Assembly: GCF_050624435.1 (NCBI RefSeq)
Contig: NC_134535.1
Location: forward strand, 122,809,731 to 122,873,730
Source of the DNA: Tenrec ecaudatus
Lineage: Eukaryota > Chordata > Mammalia > Afrosoricida > Tenrecidae
Direction: 5' to 3'
Length of the DNA stretch: 64,000 bases
Below, one piece after another: positions 1 through 11,270 of this stretch. Position numbers and translations under genes: made by a program. The notes below the pieces were generated by a model, which saw only the letters and a program-made list of their open reading frames with translations, was not told where the DNA came from and did not search any database. Within the stretch, counting starts at the first letter, position 1. Every line of letters begins with the position of its first letter.

Positions 1-659
1 TTTTAACTCACAGCACCCCAATTGAACAGAGCAGCTTATCACAACAGAAAATCTGAACAGACACGTATTGCAAACCCTCACCCAAGAAGCTGATGGGTTG
101 AAATCTCTGACTTTCTTTTAGCAGCTGAACCAATATGCCACCAGGGCTTCTGAGTTGATTTTTCCTAGCTTTCTAGATTTATTTATTAATTGTTAGCTAC
201 TCGCCCCTTATTTTTTATTGCCATATGATATCACAAGTTAATATTCAAAACACTAAAAAACCATCATAGCTGTAAATAGTTCACTTCAAATCATACATGA
301 GTCATTGCAAATTTCCTAAACCTATCACTGATTAAAACAATATAAATGAAATAAGAAAACACGAGGCTTATAAAAAGTACCACATAGAGATAATCGTCTA
401 CAGAGAAATAAATAAACAAGCAAATAATATCATTGAGATTAAATAATTGGATGCCAATACAAACAAACTCTTCCACATATTTGGATGTAATTTAATCCCT
501 TGGAATGGTGCTTTTTTTTAAAATCTGAAAAGCGTGTAAATCTGCTCTTCTACTACTCATGGAAAGTACAATTTTCCCTTTCATAAATTAGGGAAATATC
601 CTGAAACAGCATCACCACTTTCCCCACCTGCAACAGACATACCCAAGTACTTGCGTCAG

Positions 660-827
660 CCAACTTCCCAATATGAAGCAAGCCCTCCCTTCCTCCGGCG
701 ATTGAGTCATTCTCCTGTTAGATAACAAAAGCCGCTGAAATACTCCAGCAGAGGCTCACACCGTGCATTTCAGTCTGCCAAAGTCCTGGGACAGCTTCAC
801 TCTCTCCGCGTTGGCATGAGTTTGGAA
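660..827 (+). promoter_or_regulatory. OLR1: OLR1 proximal promoter and 5' UTR with AP-1-like site
   Basis: This is the stretch just upstream of the OLR1 start codon. A consensus AP-1/TRE motif, TGAGTCA, lies at 703-709, about 120 bp before the ATG. The human OLR1 gene is known to be induced by phorbol ester, oxidised LDL and inflammatory signals, which fits an AP-1 input. I see no convincing TATA box, and the transcription start is not defined by sequence alone. The motif is seen directly; its use is inferred. Confidence 0.45.
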
Positions 828-903
828 ATGAATTGTGACGACCTCAAAATCAAGACGATGCAGGACCAGCCGGAGCAGAGGCTAAATGCAAGGAAAGCAA
901 GAG
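828..903 (+). CDS. OLR1: OLR1 coding exon 1 (cytoplasmic tail)
   Basis: Encodes 25 residues plus one base of codon 26 and ends at a GT donor (gtatgag). The ATG at 828 gives exactly the human N-terminal length (MNCDDLKI against human MTFDDLKI). A second in-frame ATG at 816 would add MSLE; both have a purine at -3. I chose 828 by alignment. Confidence 0.9.
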
Positions 904-3900
904 GTATGAGGGGGTCCATGAATATGTACAGGGGCAGCATTTCACTTTCTTCTTAAAAATATAAGTTCATTCAAAAAATGGGATTAGAATGCGTAAAGAC
1001 CTTAGGATGGGAAAATGTAGTAAAAGTCACATTTACTTTGTAAAAAGCCAGTAAAATATAATGAGGATGATTTTGATGATGAATGAACATGTATATAGCA
1101 GACGATCATGATAAAATTTTATTGAGAATTTACTATGGGCTATGTTCTGTGCTAAGGGGCTGTCGGGCACTGTGGCTGCCCCCTTGTTGCTAATAAAGGT
1201 CAGAGTTTCCAATCCACCAGCTACTCTGTGGGAGAGAGATGTGACAGTCGTCTTGCATGAAGAATCCAATCTTAGAAACCCTGTAACAAGCCCACTGCCA
1301 TTGAGTTCACTCTCATTCATAGTGAGCCTTTCTAATTGGAAACCTGTGGGACAGTTCTATTCTGTCCTACTGGCATCACTCTTAGTCACAATCCATGTGA
1401 TCACAGTGGCTTTGATTTTGATATGTTCAATCCTACTAATTTTACATGATTTACCTCTCTGAATCTTCACCTTTTGAGACAAGCACAATTATTATCTCCT
1501 TTGTTAACAGAGGCAAAGTGGGGATCAGGAAGATTATTATGTCATCAGTTAATGTCAGAACTAATATTGTACGACAAATATCCATAATCTAATCCATCAG
1601 AAGATTCAGGAAAACTGGAATCCACCCAATGTATATAATGATAATGTTTACATTTGACCTGAACCAAAAGGTCGGGAAAGTGATATAATGATGATTTGCA
1701 TAATAGTGTTCTTAAATCAGTGACAATCCCGTAATACCTTCTGAATTCTTGAAAGTGGATCAAATGTTATTCACTATGGTTCAGCAAAATTTTTATTTTA
1801 GTGTTTCCCAATTCTTTGAAAAAACATGATTTCTGCTTGGCACATACAGTTCTTGAACTGTTAAATATGTATTAATGAATAATCCCAGCCTCACAAACAA
1901 TATGGACAAATTGCCGATTATTCCCTATCCATTCTGAAAAAAGGAATGAGATACAAGAAAGGGGCGAGAGGCATCCGGGTAAAGGAATTCTAAATCATGT
2001 CCTCCTAGACTATACAAACTTTGTTTTTTCCTCAGTAGGACAAAGAAACGTGAGCATAGCGTGACTTAACATTTGAACTGAGGACTTGATTTTTTATTTA
2101 AAATTAGGACCAGCATTTCTAGGGCTGCAAGTTAACAATAGTCATTTATTTGTCATTCATTCATTTATTCACACAGTAAAAAGTAAGTGCCTGACTTTCA
2201 CCTCAGTTAAGAAATTGATTCTCCTCTCTGAATCCCAGTTAAGTTAGGTATCTCCCAAAAAGGCCCCAGTTACTTTCTCTCTGTAACAACATGAGTGAGG
2301 GAGGGAAGTTGGACTAGGAAGGAGAGAGGATCAAAGGCGGCCTGTAGAAAATGGAACACGGGCCTTTCCTGCACAGATGTAGGTCCAATGAGCTTTGCTA
2401 AAGATCGAGAAATTTTATTCGTCAAATGGGATGGACCTAGTTGATATCCTATAATATGGACTGACCATTGACAAGAAGAAAATCATTATTTCAAAGATTT
2501 ACGCAGGGATATTTGTCCCTGAGGTGAGAATTAGGCCATTACTTACAAGACTGCTTCTTTTAATTTATAAGTCTTCTATTTATTTATAAGACTTCTTCTC
2601 TACCAACTTGTCACTCTAGAGTATATGCTGACAAACTAATTTGTTGGGCCCACCACCCCCTTTTTCAGAAAATAAAAATTAAAAAATTTACTCAGTGCCC
2701 CCTTGCACTCAGAAAGGTTTGCACTATAGCCCATATTGCAGGATAAAGTGTAGCGATCTGATTTTACAGCCTTCCTGGATCTTTCCAATGTACCTGACAC
2801 CCCACCTTGAGGGGGCGATATATCCCTCTCTGGGAAACACTGCTCTGAAGTCTAAATCACTGTTTAGAGGTTCAGTAAATGAATTATATTCTCCCCTGTA
2901 AAACCTTCTATTTGGTTTGTTATCATTTTTAGTATAAAACACTAAGAAAGTGCTTTTTTTGATAAATAAATTTATTGATACATTTAGTCAACATACATAA
3001 TTGACCTGAAACGTCCCAAGAGAAGGATAACTTTTAAAACCACTCTATAAAAGTGGTTTTTCCAGGACAGTACACTAAATGTAACCTCGCCTACCTCAAC
3101 TAGCCAGGAAGCAAGGGGAGAACTAAAGATAAGGAGTAGTATGCCCAGTATGCCCAGCTCACCTTGGCAGAATCCAGTGCTGTAAACACCTAAAAATTCT
3201 GTAGCTATATTGACTTGTAGAACACATGTGCACAGTAAATTTTGTGATGTGATGTTTCCAGTTATGGAGACAGTGGCATTTGGATTAAAGACGTTTATGT
3301 GGGTCTTAGAATGCGGGTCTTAAGATCCATATGTCTCACAAGGTGAGGAAGCTGAATTCATAGTGCATGCAGTTTTCCTGCAGAGTAAATGAAATGCACA
3401 TTCTTGTAGAGGTGGAACACATCATTAACCCATTGCATTAACCCGAGGTGTTTCTAACTCATAGGAGGCTAGAGGGCAGAATAGAATTGCCTCACAGGGT
3501 TTCCAAGATTGAAAATCTTTGTGGATGCCAACTGGCACATCTTTCTTCCATGAGCAGCTGGTAGCTTTGAGTCTTAGAGTCCGTGGCCAATTGCTTCACC
3601 ACTGGGCCATCGGGGCTTCTAACATGATTGTTGCTGTTGTTGTCAGGTGCCATCTAGTGGGTTCTGCTGCATAGTGACCCTGTGCCCAACCGAATGAAAC
3701 AGTCTGGTGCCATCCTCACCCTTGTTCTGTCTGAGCCCATTGGTGCAGCCACTGGGTCAATTCATCTCCTTGAGACTTTCCTTCATTTTGGTTGACCATC
3801 CCTGTGGCCAAGTATGATGTCCTTCTGCAGGGATAGTTTTGTATCTGTCTGTGACATGATTTAACTGATCTTATCACGAGAGTGACTTTCTTCTTTGTAA

Positions 3901-6900
3901 CAACAACTGTTAGGAAATGATGGAAAGGGGACCAAGGGAATCTCAGCGTCTCATTGCTATACCTATTTTTGTCATTAGCCCCACACTTTCAGCTGTCATT
4001 TTAATAGAATAAATATTGAATGGCAGGGCATTATGGATCGAGGCACAACTGGTTGATTACACAATTATAGTTTCTTTGATTGACATTGATGTATGATGCC
4101 GTTTATAAAATACATTGTATATGTGTATGTGTGTGTGCATGTGTGGATGCAGGCAAGCAAAGACGCACACGGCATATCTTGAAGGCTCAGGCTCTCTGCC
4201 TGTGCACGAGGGTGCCTTCGACTGCACTGGGGGCTGTTGGAGGAATCGCTGTAAGGAGAGTAGACAGGGCTCAGCCTTATCCGACGTTTCGCATCAGGCA
4301 TTTTTTCGAATCTCAGCTCTTAAATGTACTGGCTGCGCGTGTGATAAAGGGATGTTTACTTGAAATCTAAAGCTGCTCATAGCTTTTCCCTATCAGGTGA
4401 ATAACCAATTATCAGGAGAACGAGTGGGAGGCCTAAAAGGAAGGGAAGGGAGGCCCCAAGCACAGGCAGGAGCAAAGAATAGTTTAGCCAATGACGCTCT
4501 GGTTCCCGTACTTTCCTGCTGCACTGGCTTTGTTTTATGTCACTGTAGGCCCTCCTTTTCTTTCTTCGCGATGGTGGTGCCTGGCGACTGTGACCCTGGG
4601 GATCCTTTGCCTGGGATTACTGGTGACTCTTATAATTCAGAAACTGCAATGTAAGTGCTGAAACAGGGAAATGGGAGAAAATATTAACAACGGCTACGAA
4701 ACACTGCTTATCAATTGGTTGCATCATAATTGAGAAGCCGCCTCGACTGAGATACATTTTAGGCAAAAACAATTTGAGAACATGGGAAGGTGACTTGGCT
4801 CAGTGTTCTCATTTCTCAAAAGAACAGCAGCCTGGAGACTGTGAACGGCAGACTGGTGGGGGACAGCTCATCTGAAGCTGCCAGTCCACAAGATCACCTA
4901 CCTGAAAGACCCCAAAGTGAAAGAAACTCCACTGAGCTCTAAATTCAAAATGTTAAGTTTTGATAGAGAGGTTTCAACCCAGCTTACAAAGGAAGAACCA
5001 AAGCAGAACCTTATTCAATAAATATAAGATTTTAAACCAAAATAACCTCAAGTTTATTATACTATTATTTAGGCAAAAGAGGGCATTGATGGGGAACGAA
5101 ATGGAAAGGAGGCCCAGAATGGCTAGGAGAGACTCTTCCCCTCTACCTATGGCTGGAAGTGGTGGCTGTGGGTTCTTTGGACGATATGGGGTCCAAGGAC
5201 AGTCAAAGGACTTAGAGAGTTCTCCATCGCTGTTCAAGGTCATGAAACCTTTTTTAAAAATGTAAGTAAACACATCGAGTTTTAAACACATGATTTGCAC
5301 TGAGGATTAGAACAGTGTACAACATGGTCACATCCAGCCTGCAAGCACAGGGTTTGTTTTGCACTGAATCTGCCTGCTTCTAACACCAGGAGATTAGACT
5401 CTAAATCTTTGTTGCCCGCTTGATTTCACAATTTTCATTCCATCTCCACCCTGCCTAAAATATGCTGTTGCAAAAAAGAAAACAAGGTTTTTTTTGGACT
5501 AGTGTGATACATCCACTTCTAATTCTGCGTGGGTGAGTGTCTCCAAAGAGGGGTGTCACAACTCTGAAATAAAAGTAGGAAGTCTGAAAGGGGAGACGGA
5601 ATGAGAGGAGAGGTAGTTAAAGGTGACAGAGAATAAGCTACTAATGGCCATTCAGACTAATCGCCACTGAGTCCAGGTGGCATCTGAGTATTTCATATCA
5701 TCTGCATTTTATTTATACCTCTGGCATACTCCTTATATTGCGATTACTTTTTTTATTGCGATTACTTTTAACTTATGTGTGACCATTAATAAAGAGTAAA
5801 ATGCTGATGATTTGTCTAAACCCCGGTGGTTTGTTTAACACTAACACTTACAAATTGGAGGAATATTAAATGACTTTAAAACCCATAACTTCTGCTTCAA
5901 TTTAGACCTCTTCCAAGCAACTGGTGTGCGGTCAAATGGTTGCATTTGGTTCTTTTCTGATATGTTTTGTCAAAATCCAGTGGGAAGGTTTCTTGAAGTT
6001 TAGGAAGAGTCTTAACTCCACTATGATTTAGTATCCCAGGCGCTCGATCTCCTAAAGCAGCAGCAAGAAAACATTACTCACCAGGAGAATATACTGGAGG
6101 GGCAGATGTTGGCCCAACAGCAGGCAGAAGAAGCTTCCCAGGAATCACAAAAGGAACTCAAAGATATCATAAAAACTCTTGCCGACAGACTGGATGAAAA
6201 AGCCACGAAGCTGACGGAAGTTCAAAATCAGAATCTGAATCTCCAAGAAGTTCTGAAGAGAGCAGCAAATTTTTCAGGTACACCAGAAGCTTCTCCTTTT
6301 CTTTCGTGAATGTTCTTAGGCGCAGGATTGGCACGTGGATATATGTTCCATTCCTCACTCCTAATGTTCTACACTAGCTTTCATTTTTTATTACCTACTC
6401 TGCCCTACCTTATGCCAAATCTTTTAACTATTTTATTTGATTAAGTTTTCCTTCCCTCAAGATCTTCTTCTTTTTCAAATTCAAGTTTTGAATTTTTTTT
6501 AATGGAAGAGCATTTTTATCGTCACCCTGACCATGGGTATATATTCCTTTCCATTATAATGTATTTCAGTTCCTGGGTTTCTTTTTCTACAGTGTAACCT
6601 TCATTCTGAGGACTCGCTATATCTACCTTCGTTCTTTGTTTTATTCTGTGGTACTGGTTTTTATAGCGCACCCCTCTGTCACTCGAAGCCCATGGATAGA
6701 GGTTGGATAGAGTGTCAGTCATATAATTCAGATTAGGCAGTGTGATAGCTTCAAGAAGTCACTTGATATGAGAAGGGTTAAATTGTTCAGAATTGCCTGA
6801 GTGGGACTCATAGTCTAGAAGGTAGATAGAAATTGGAAGGAATGATAATGCTAAAGGAAATGATCGTGTTACATCTGACATTTTTATAGAATCATTTAGT

Positions 6901-9900
6901 CTTTCTGCAGGGGGTAATTTTAATCCTAGAGAGAACCAAAGTGTAAGATGAAGCTATACCTTGACTAACTGACTTTAAGAATTATATTGCGTCCTTGAAA
7001 GTACATGAGTGAATGCCCTATTATTGACATTATTAACCCAACAGTAGCCAGGAGAGAATTCTTCTGTTTCTGTCTTGCAAAACTCAATATTTCATAGATG
7101 CCCATTCATTCATTTGATCGGTGAAAGGAGACACAGGTAAGTTCAATAACAACAATTAGTTTTGTATGAAGTTTGATAGATTATACATGTCTTCAATGTT
7201 TACAAATTCATTACTATCTTTAAAATAAATAAGACTTTCTAGAAAAAATGCTATTTATCATTTACTTAATCTCACTAAGACGAGATTTAGAAAGGAAATG
7301 AAAGGATATAGCATTTCCAAGAAAGCTTCAACAAAGGAGGCCTAATACTTACGGATAACACCACAAACCAAAACCCTTACTGCCATGAGCTGACTGACTC
7401 ATCGCGACCTGTAGGAGGCGGTCGAGCTGCCCCCTAGTGCAGCGGTTCTCAACCTGTGGGTCACGACCCCTTTGGGGGTCTAACGACCCTTTCACAGGGG
7501 CCTCCAAAGACTATCGGAAAACACATAAATATTTCACAATATATAATTACATCTTGTTTTGTGATTAATCACTGTGCTTTAGTGATGTTTAATTATGTTC
7601 AATTTTAACAATGAAAATACACCCCGCCTCTTAGATAGTTACATGATTCATCACTAGCAAAATGACAGTGATGAAGTAGCAACAAAAATAACTTTACGGT
7701 TGGGAGTCACCGCCACATGAGGAACTGTATGAAAGGGTCGCGGCATGAGGAAGGTGGAGAATCACTGCCCTAGGCATTTGTGAGCCTGTAAATCTGTGCA
7801 ATAGTAGAAAGCCCCGTTTTAATCCCATTGCCACGGAGACTGGCGGCTTGGAACTGCTGAACTTGCCACCAAGGCTCGCTCATACAGGAGGACAGGACGG
7901 CTTATAAAGGAGACATAGCTACATAGCTGTCAGGGATTCGTTATGCAGGCAGGTTTGTAAACCACCCCCTCCCCCCCATACACACACCCTTCAGTTGTAT
8001 CAGATTAAATCTTTGTCACAACGGTTTTACACTCTTTTCCAGGCATGCCCAGTGTGAGCAGCATTTCGTCTATTGTTGAAAGATGTGTCAATACTGTATT
8101 CTCTTACCTGACCAAACCCACTTCCAGCATGCTGACTCAGACCAGCCCTTTGTAGGGAGGATTTCTGAGGCTGTATGGGTGCAGATAATGTCTTACTTTT
8201 CCCCCTGGGCCGTTACCTGACAAGGTCAGAGAAAGGTCCATTGCATGGAGCCGGTTTGAGAAGTCTCAGCTAATGATACTTACAACAATATCATATGTAA
8301 AAAATAGACCAATTTTCTCCTGCTTGAATCTTCTTTACTAACAAGTCTGCAGTCCAGCTAAGGAGGGAGACTGAGATGTTAGCCCCCCGGCCACGCCCCC
8401 TGTCGGTTATTTGAGGTCCTGCAGCTACTAACAGAATGGTTCAGAGCAAGCGACTTTACAGTTAGTACCAGGTTCGGTGGTGATTCTCAACCTTTTGTGT
8501 ACAAAAACACGATAGCTTGTTAAATATAATATATTCCAGGTTTTCCCATGGTTCTGCATCCAAAAGGCCTTGAAGGGCAGACACGAAGAGATCCTCCTTC
8601 AAGGGCTTCAAACTCAGCAGTTTGAGAGGGAGTGCAGGGCAGTGGGTGAACATGGAGACTACCTAGGTTAGCTGCCCATTTCCCCTGTAAAAGATGAGCA
8701 AAATAACATAGAATCTGTCCCCTGGAATTGTTATGGGGTTCCATAACCTCACACACAGTGAGCACTCACGACAGTTTCTGGCACACAGTGAGTTGCTGTT
8801 TGTTAACGACAAACAGCTATTGATCAAATACGGGGAGCGTAAGCATCACATTTTGAGAGGTGCCTTTCTTGTCTTGTCATCACTTGGAAGCTCTGACCCG
8901 ACTGTTCCTTTAGGCCCTGAAACCTATATTTGTCTTTCATTTATATAACATGATGGGCCCTGGCAAAGTAAAGTGTATGATGTTTTTATTCTCTGCTTTT
9001 ACCTAGAATTATATACATCTATTCTTTCTCATTGCCTAATGCTTTCCTCTCTGATAAAACTTACTCTTCTAAAAATGTCTAGTGTTTTTATGCAACAATG
9101 AAAATCTTGCCATTCTCATGAATTTTCTTCTCTGAATTTTTTAATCTTTAGTCACAATGTAAACTAAAGGGTTTTGTTTCCTACTAAAGGAGGTCGCAAA
9201 TGTTGCGAACACCCAGGAGGAGGATGGTGGTGGCGGTGGTGATAACAGTGCCGGGGATGGTTAGAATCAGTTGCGGGCTTGTAAATATATAAACATTGGT
9301 ATAGTTTTGCTATTGCTTAAATCCTGAGTTAGATTTATTGGTCAGTCTTCGAATCTTGTTGCTGAAAATTTCTAACTATCTTTCTGAATGTTACATAAAA
9401 ATGTCAAAGTCAATATTGTGAGACATATGTATAATAGTAACCATATTAAAAATCAAAGAGAAACCTAAAATAATTTAAAGAATACATTTGTCTCAATATA
9501 TTCAAAATGCTGCCTTACCTCTGGAATCAGTATAAGATTTGTACATTCCTTCTTTCATACGAAATTTTGAAAGTCCGATGACTATTTAACATGTACATCG
9601 CATCTCAGTGTAGACTAGGCTCTTTCACCTGGTCAAGAGGCACATTTAGCTTTGATGATTGCCATTGATTTAATTCCAATACATGCTGCCTCTGCATGTA
9701 GAATAGAACTGCTCCATAGGTGTTTTAAGGCCACGGCCTCTTGAAAGTAAAGAGCTTCTGGGTAGATTTGAACTTCCAATCTTTCCGTTAGCACTTAACC
9801 ATTTGTACCATCCAAGGAACCCTCACCTATAGCTACCATATCGGACAACACGAGACTAGAAGCAGAACAGTCACTATTAAAACTAATGTACATGATTAAA

Positions 9901-11270
9901 GGCCTTGAAATCTTAATATATATATAAACAACTTTTTAATGTCAGAACATTTATTTAATATCCATTCCCAAGCTCTCACATGACTACAGATATAATATTT
10001 GAAAAAAAAATTCAGATTCAAAATTATCTCTCATGCAAGTCCTACTTTTTAACAGGGGAAGTGAAAATGACAAACGAGAAGTAAATGCAGTTTACTAAAA
10101 TCAGGTTGCTTTTCTTTTCTTCAACAACAAAAAAGGAGAAATAAAGACTAGGAAGCTACTTAAATATTGAATAGGCATCTGGGTAGAATAATCAAGAAGA
10201 GTTTGCTGTGTATGCAAGAACCTCACTGATGAAGAATGGACTACAGACGTCCTTTACTTAAGCATAACTCACTAAATGGGTCATCATATTTTCTAGGTCC
10301 TTGTCCAGAATACTGGCTCTGGCATGGAGAAAACTGTTACTTACTGTCCTCTAGCACCTTTAACTGGGAAAAGAGCCAAGAGAATTGCCTGTCTTTGAAT
10401 GCCCATTTGCTGAAAATTAATAACACAAGTGATCTGGTGAGTTTTTTTTTTTTTTTTGGTTAGGTTGAAATGTTACTTTATAGGGAAATAGATTTGGTTT
10501 AGGCCTATGGGGTGGATGAGATCTCATTTGAGAGCCAGAATTCTAGCCTAGTCTGGTACTAATTATGTTCATGACCCTGGGTGGACAGATTATGTATTAT
10601 CTTTGGACCTTGGTAAACGTTCTGTAAAACCATTGAGATCACAAAATTCCTTTTGCTTCTTTACTTTGGGGAATCTAGAGTTAACTGATCTGAAGTCACT
10701 ATAGTGGCTGTGCCATCAATTTGGAAACCTTCCTCTTTTACAGGAATTTATCCAGAAAGCCAGTGCTCATTCCAGTTTCCCATTCTGGATGGGGCTGTCT
10801 CACAAGAAATCCAGTAACTCGTGGTTATGGGAGGATGGCTCCCCCTGGATGCCTGGTGTGTAAGTGTCCGATTCTTTGCTAAATCTGCCAATGAAGTTTG
10901 GCTGTGTTCTTTACAGAGGCTTCTTCTCACTAAATGGAAACATGGAGAATTTCCAAAAAGTCTACTTCCTACCTCTTTCACCTAAGAATGCACCCGTTTA
11001 CCTACTCGGAGCTTTTCTTGAGTTTCTCTGCCCATACGTATTCCTGATTTGAAGTTTTCAGACAAGTTCCTCACCAAAGGTAGCAGTCAATCTAACTATT
11101 TGTCCCCTCCTGTCTACAGGTTTAGACTCCAGGGTGCTGTGTCCAAGACATACTCAGCAGGCACCTGTGCGTACATACAAAGGGGCATTGTTTACGCTGA
11201 CAACTGCATTCTAGTCGCATTCAGTGTATGTCAGAAGAAGGCCAATCTACTGAGAGTCCCGTCAACTTGA
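828..11270 (+). CDS. OLR1: OLR1 (LOX-1), oxidised LDL receptor 1, complete gene of six coding exons
   Basis: Type II membrane C-type lectin-like scavenger receptor that binds oxidised LDL, apoptotic cells and polyanionic ligands on endothelium and macrophages. Coding exons are 828-903, 4549-4650, 6032-6277, 10297-10436, 10744-10859 and 11120-11270, joined 831 nt, 276 aa (human 273). Order: cytoplasmic tail 1-33 (starts [10 protein letters not shown]), membrane helix about 36-58, coiled-coil neck about 61-141, lectin-like domain 143-270 with all six canonical cysteines and the WLWEDGS motif. Palmitoylation cysteines 36 and 46 are kept. Residue numbering runs parallel to human to at least residue 248. 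Oddities: Phe at 140, where human has the interchain-disulfide Cys, and His208 and Gln231 replacing basic-spine arginines. No frameshift or stop is seen and all donors are GT. CLEC7A follows downstream on the same strand. Identification is by remembered alignment to human OLR1 and is very secure. Confidence 0.95.
1110..1545 (+). repeat. MIR relic with an AfroSINE-like insert
   Basis: 1115-1165 reads like the MIR core start (tttactatgggctatgttctgtgctaag) and about 1410-1545 like its tail; between them 1160-1385 shows AfroSINE-like blocks (caccagct then aaaccctg and tattctgtcctac). The inner part includes both orientations and is hard to resolve by eye. Confidence 0.4.
3440..3620 (-). repeat. 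AfroSINE, antisense
   Basis: Reads as the reverse complement of the AfroSINE consensus: start block with gactcatag-like sequence, gtttccaag, ctttcttccatg, then the antisense tRNA-like head ending ccatcggggct. Abuts an antisense RTE 3' end. Confidence 0.75.
3627..3845 (-). mobile_element. BovB/RTE-like LINE 3' end, antisense
   Basis: Begins ttgctgttgttgtcaggtgc, the antisense of the (caacaa)n-type RTE tail shared with afrotherian SINEs, and continues through the antisense 3' UTR into gatgtccttctgcaggga. Same family as 24656-25450. Confidence 0.7.
4549..4650 (+). CDS. OLR1: OLR1 coding exon 2 (transmembrane helix)
   Basis: 102 nt, entering and leaving in phase 1, between a ctgtag acceptor and a gtaagt donor. 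Translates to a hydrophobic helix preceded by WWCLA, with Cys36 and Cys46 at the human palmitoylation positions. Confidence 0.92.
6032..6277 (+). CDS. OLR1: OLR1 coding exon 3 (coiled-coil neck)
   Basis: 246 nt in phase 1. Encodes the Gln/Glu/Leu-rich neck with the conserved [11 protein letters not shown] stretch and [10 protein letters not shown]. The last residues read NFS where human has NCS, so the Cys140 equivalent is Phe (codon TTT). The donor is gtacac. Confidence 0.93.
7365..7900 (-). repeat. AfroSINE, antisense, split by a SPIN element
   Basis: 7365-7439 carries the antisense tail (gactcatcgcgacct) and 7768-7900 continues with gtaaatct, tagaaagccc and the antisense head (ggaactgctgaacttgcc). 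The SPIN element at 7440-7767 interrupts it, so the SINE is older. Confidence 0.7.
7440..7767 (+). mobile_element. SPIN (Space Invader) hAT transposon, non-autonomous, 328 bp
   Basis: The left end reads CAGCGGTTCTCAACCTGTGG followed by gtcacgacccctttggggg, the SPIN 5' terminus; the right end is the inverted GAGAATCACTG. The flanking 8-bp target-site duplication is diverged: ccctagtg (7432-7439) and ccctaggc (7768-7775). There is no transposase. SPIN elements are known to have entered several tetrapod lineages, including tenrec, by horizontal transfer. Confidence 0.88.
9650..9830 (-). repeat. AfroSINE, antisense
   Basis: Contains antisense blocks tagaatagaactgctccatag and ccgttagcacttaacca ending near ccaaggaacc. 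Diverged. Confidence 0.65.
10297..10436 (+). CDS. OLR1: OLR1 coding exon 4 (first third of lectin-like domain)
   Basis: 140 nt. Encodes [16 protein letters not shown] and the NCLSL cysteine of the fold; Trp148 and Trp150 (dimer interface in human) are kept. The GT donor is followed by a long T run. Confidence 0.95.
10744..10859 (+). CDS. OLR1: OLR1 coding exon 5
   Basis: 116 nt, the same length as CLEC7A exon 5, ending in phase 2 at gtaagt. Encodes FPFWMGLS and WLWEDGS. His208 and Lys209 replace the human Arg208-Arg209 pair. Confidence 0.95.
11120..11270 (+). CDS. OLR1: OLR1 coding exon 6 (C-terminal part of domain, stop)
   Basis: Encodes [22 protein letters not shown], with Arg229 and Arg248 kept and Gln at 231, then the last two domain cysteines and the stop TGA at 11268-11270. 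The tail after QKKANL is three residues longer than in human. Confidence 0.95.

Larger units (their letters stand above)
904..4548 (+). other. OLR1: OLR1 intron 1
   Basis: GT-AG intron. Holds a diverged MIR and AfroSINE near 1110-1545, an antisense AfroSINE (3440-3620) and an antisense RTE 3' end (3627-3845). The stretch 4090-4370 carries a short TG run and several CpGs but matches nothing I recognise. The remainder looks unique. Confidence 0.7.
4651..10296 (+). other. OLR1: OLR1 introns 2 and 3 (exon 3 lies between at 6032-6277)
   Basis: Mostly unique AT-rich sequence. Intron 3 holds a SPIN transposon (7440-7767) inside an antisense AfroSINE and another antisense AfroSINE (9650-9830). A short direct duplication of an attgcgattactttt unit sits at 5733-5770. 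No further exon is seen. Confidence 0.7.

Noticed and set aside
8477-8500. Fourth SPIN terminus (gtgattctcaacctttt)
   Set aside because: Only a dozen bases match; the following sequence is not SPIN and no second end is found.
10236-10463. 75-codon frame around OLR1 exon 4 as an independent gene
   Set aside because: The ATG lies in intron and the end runs past the GT donor; only 10297-10436 is coding.
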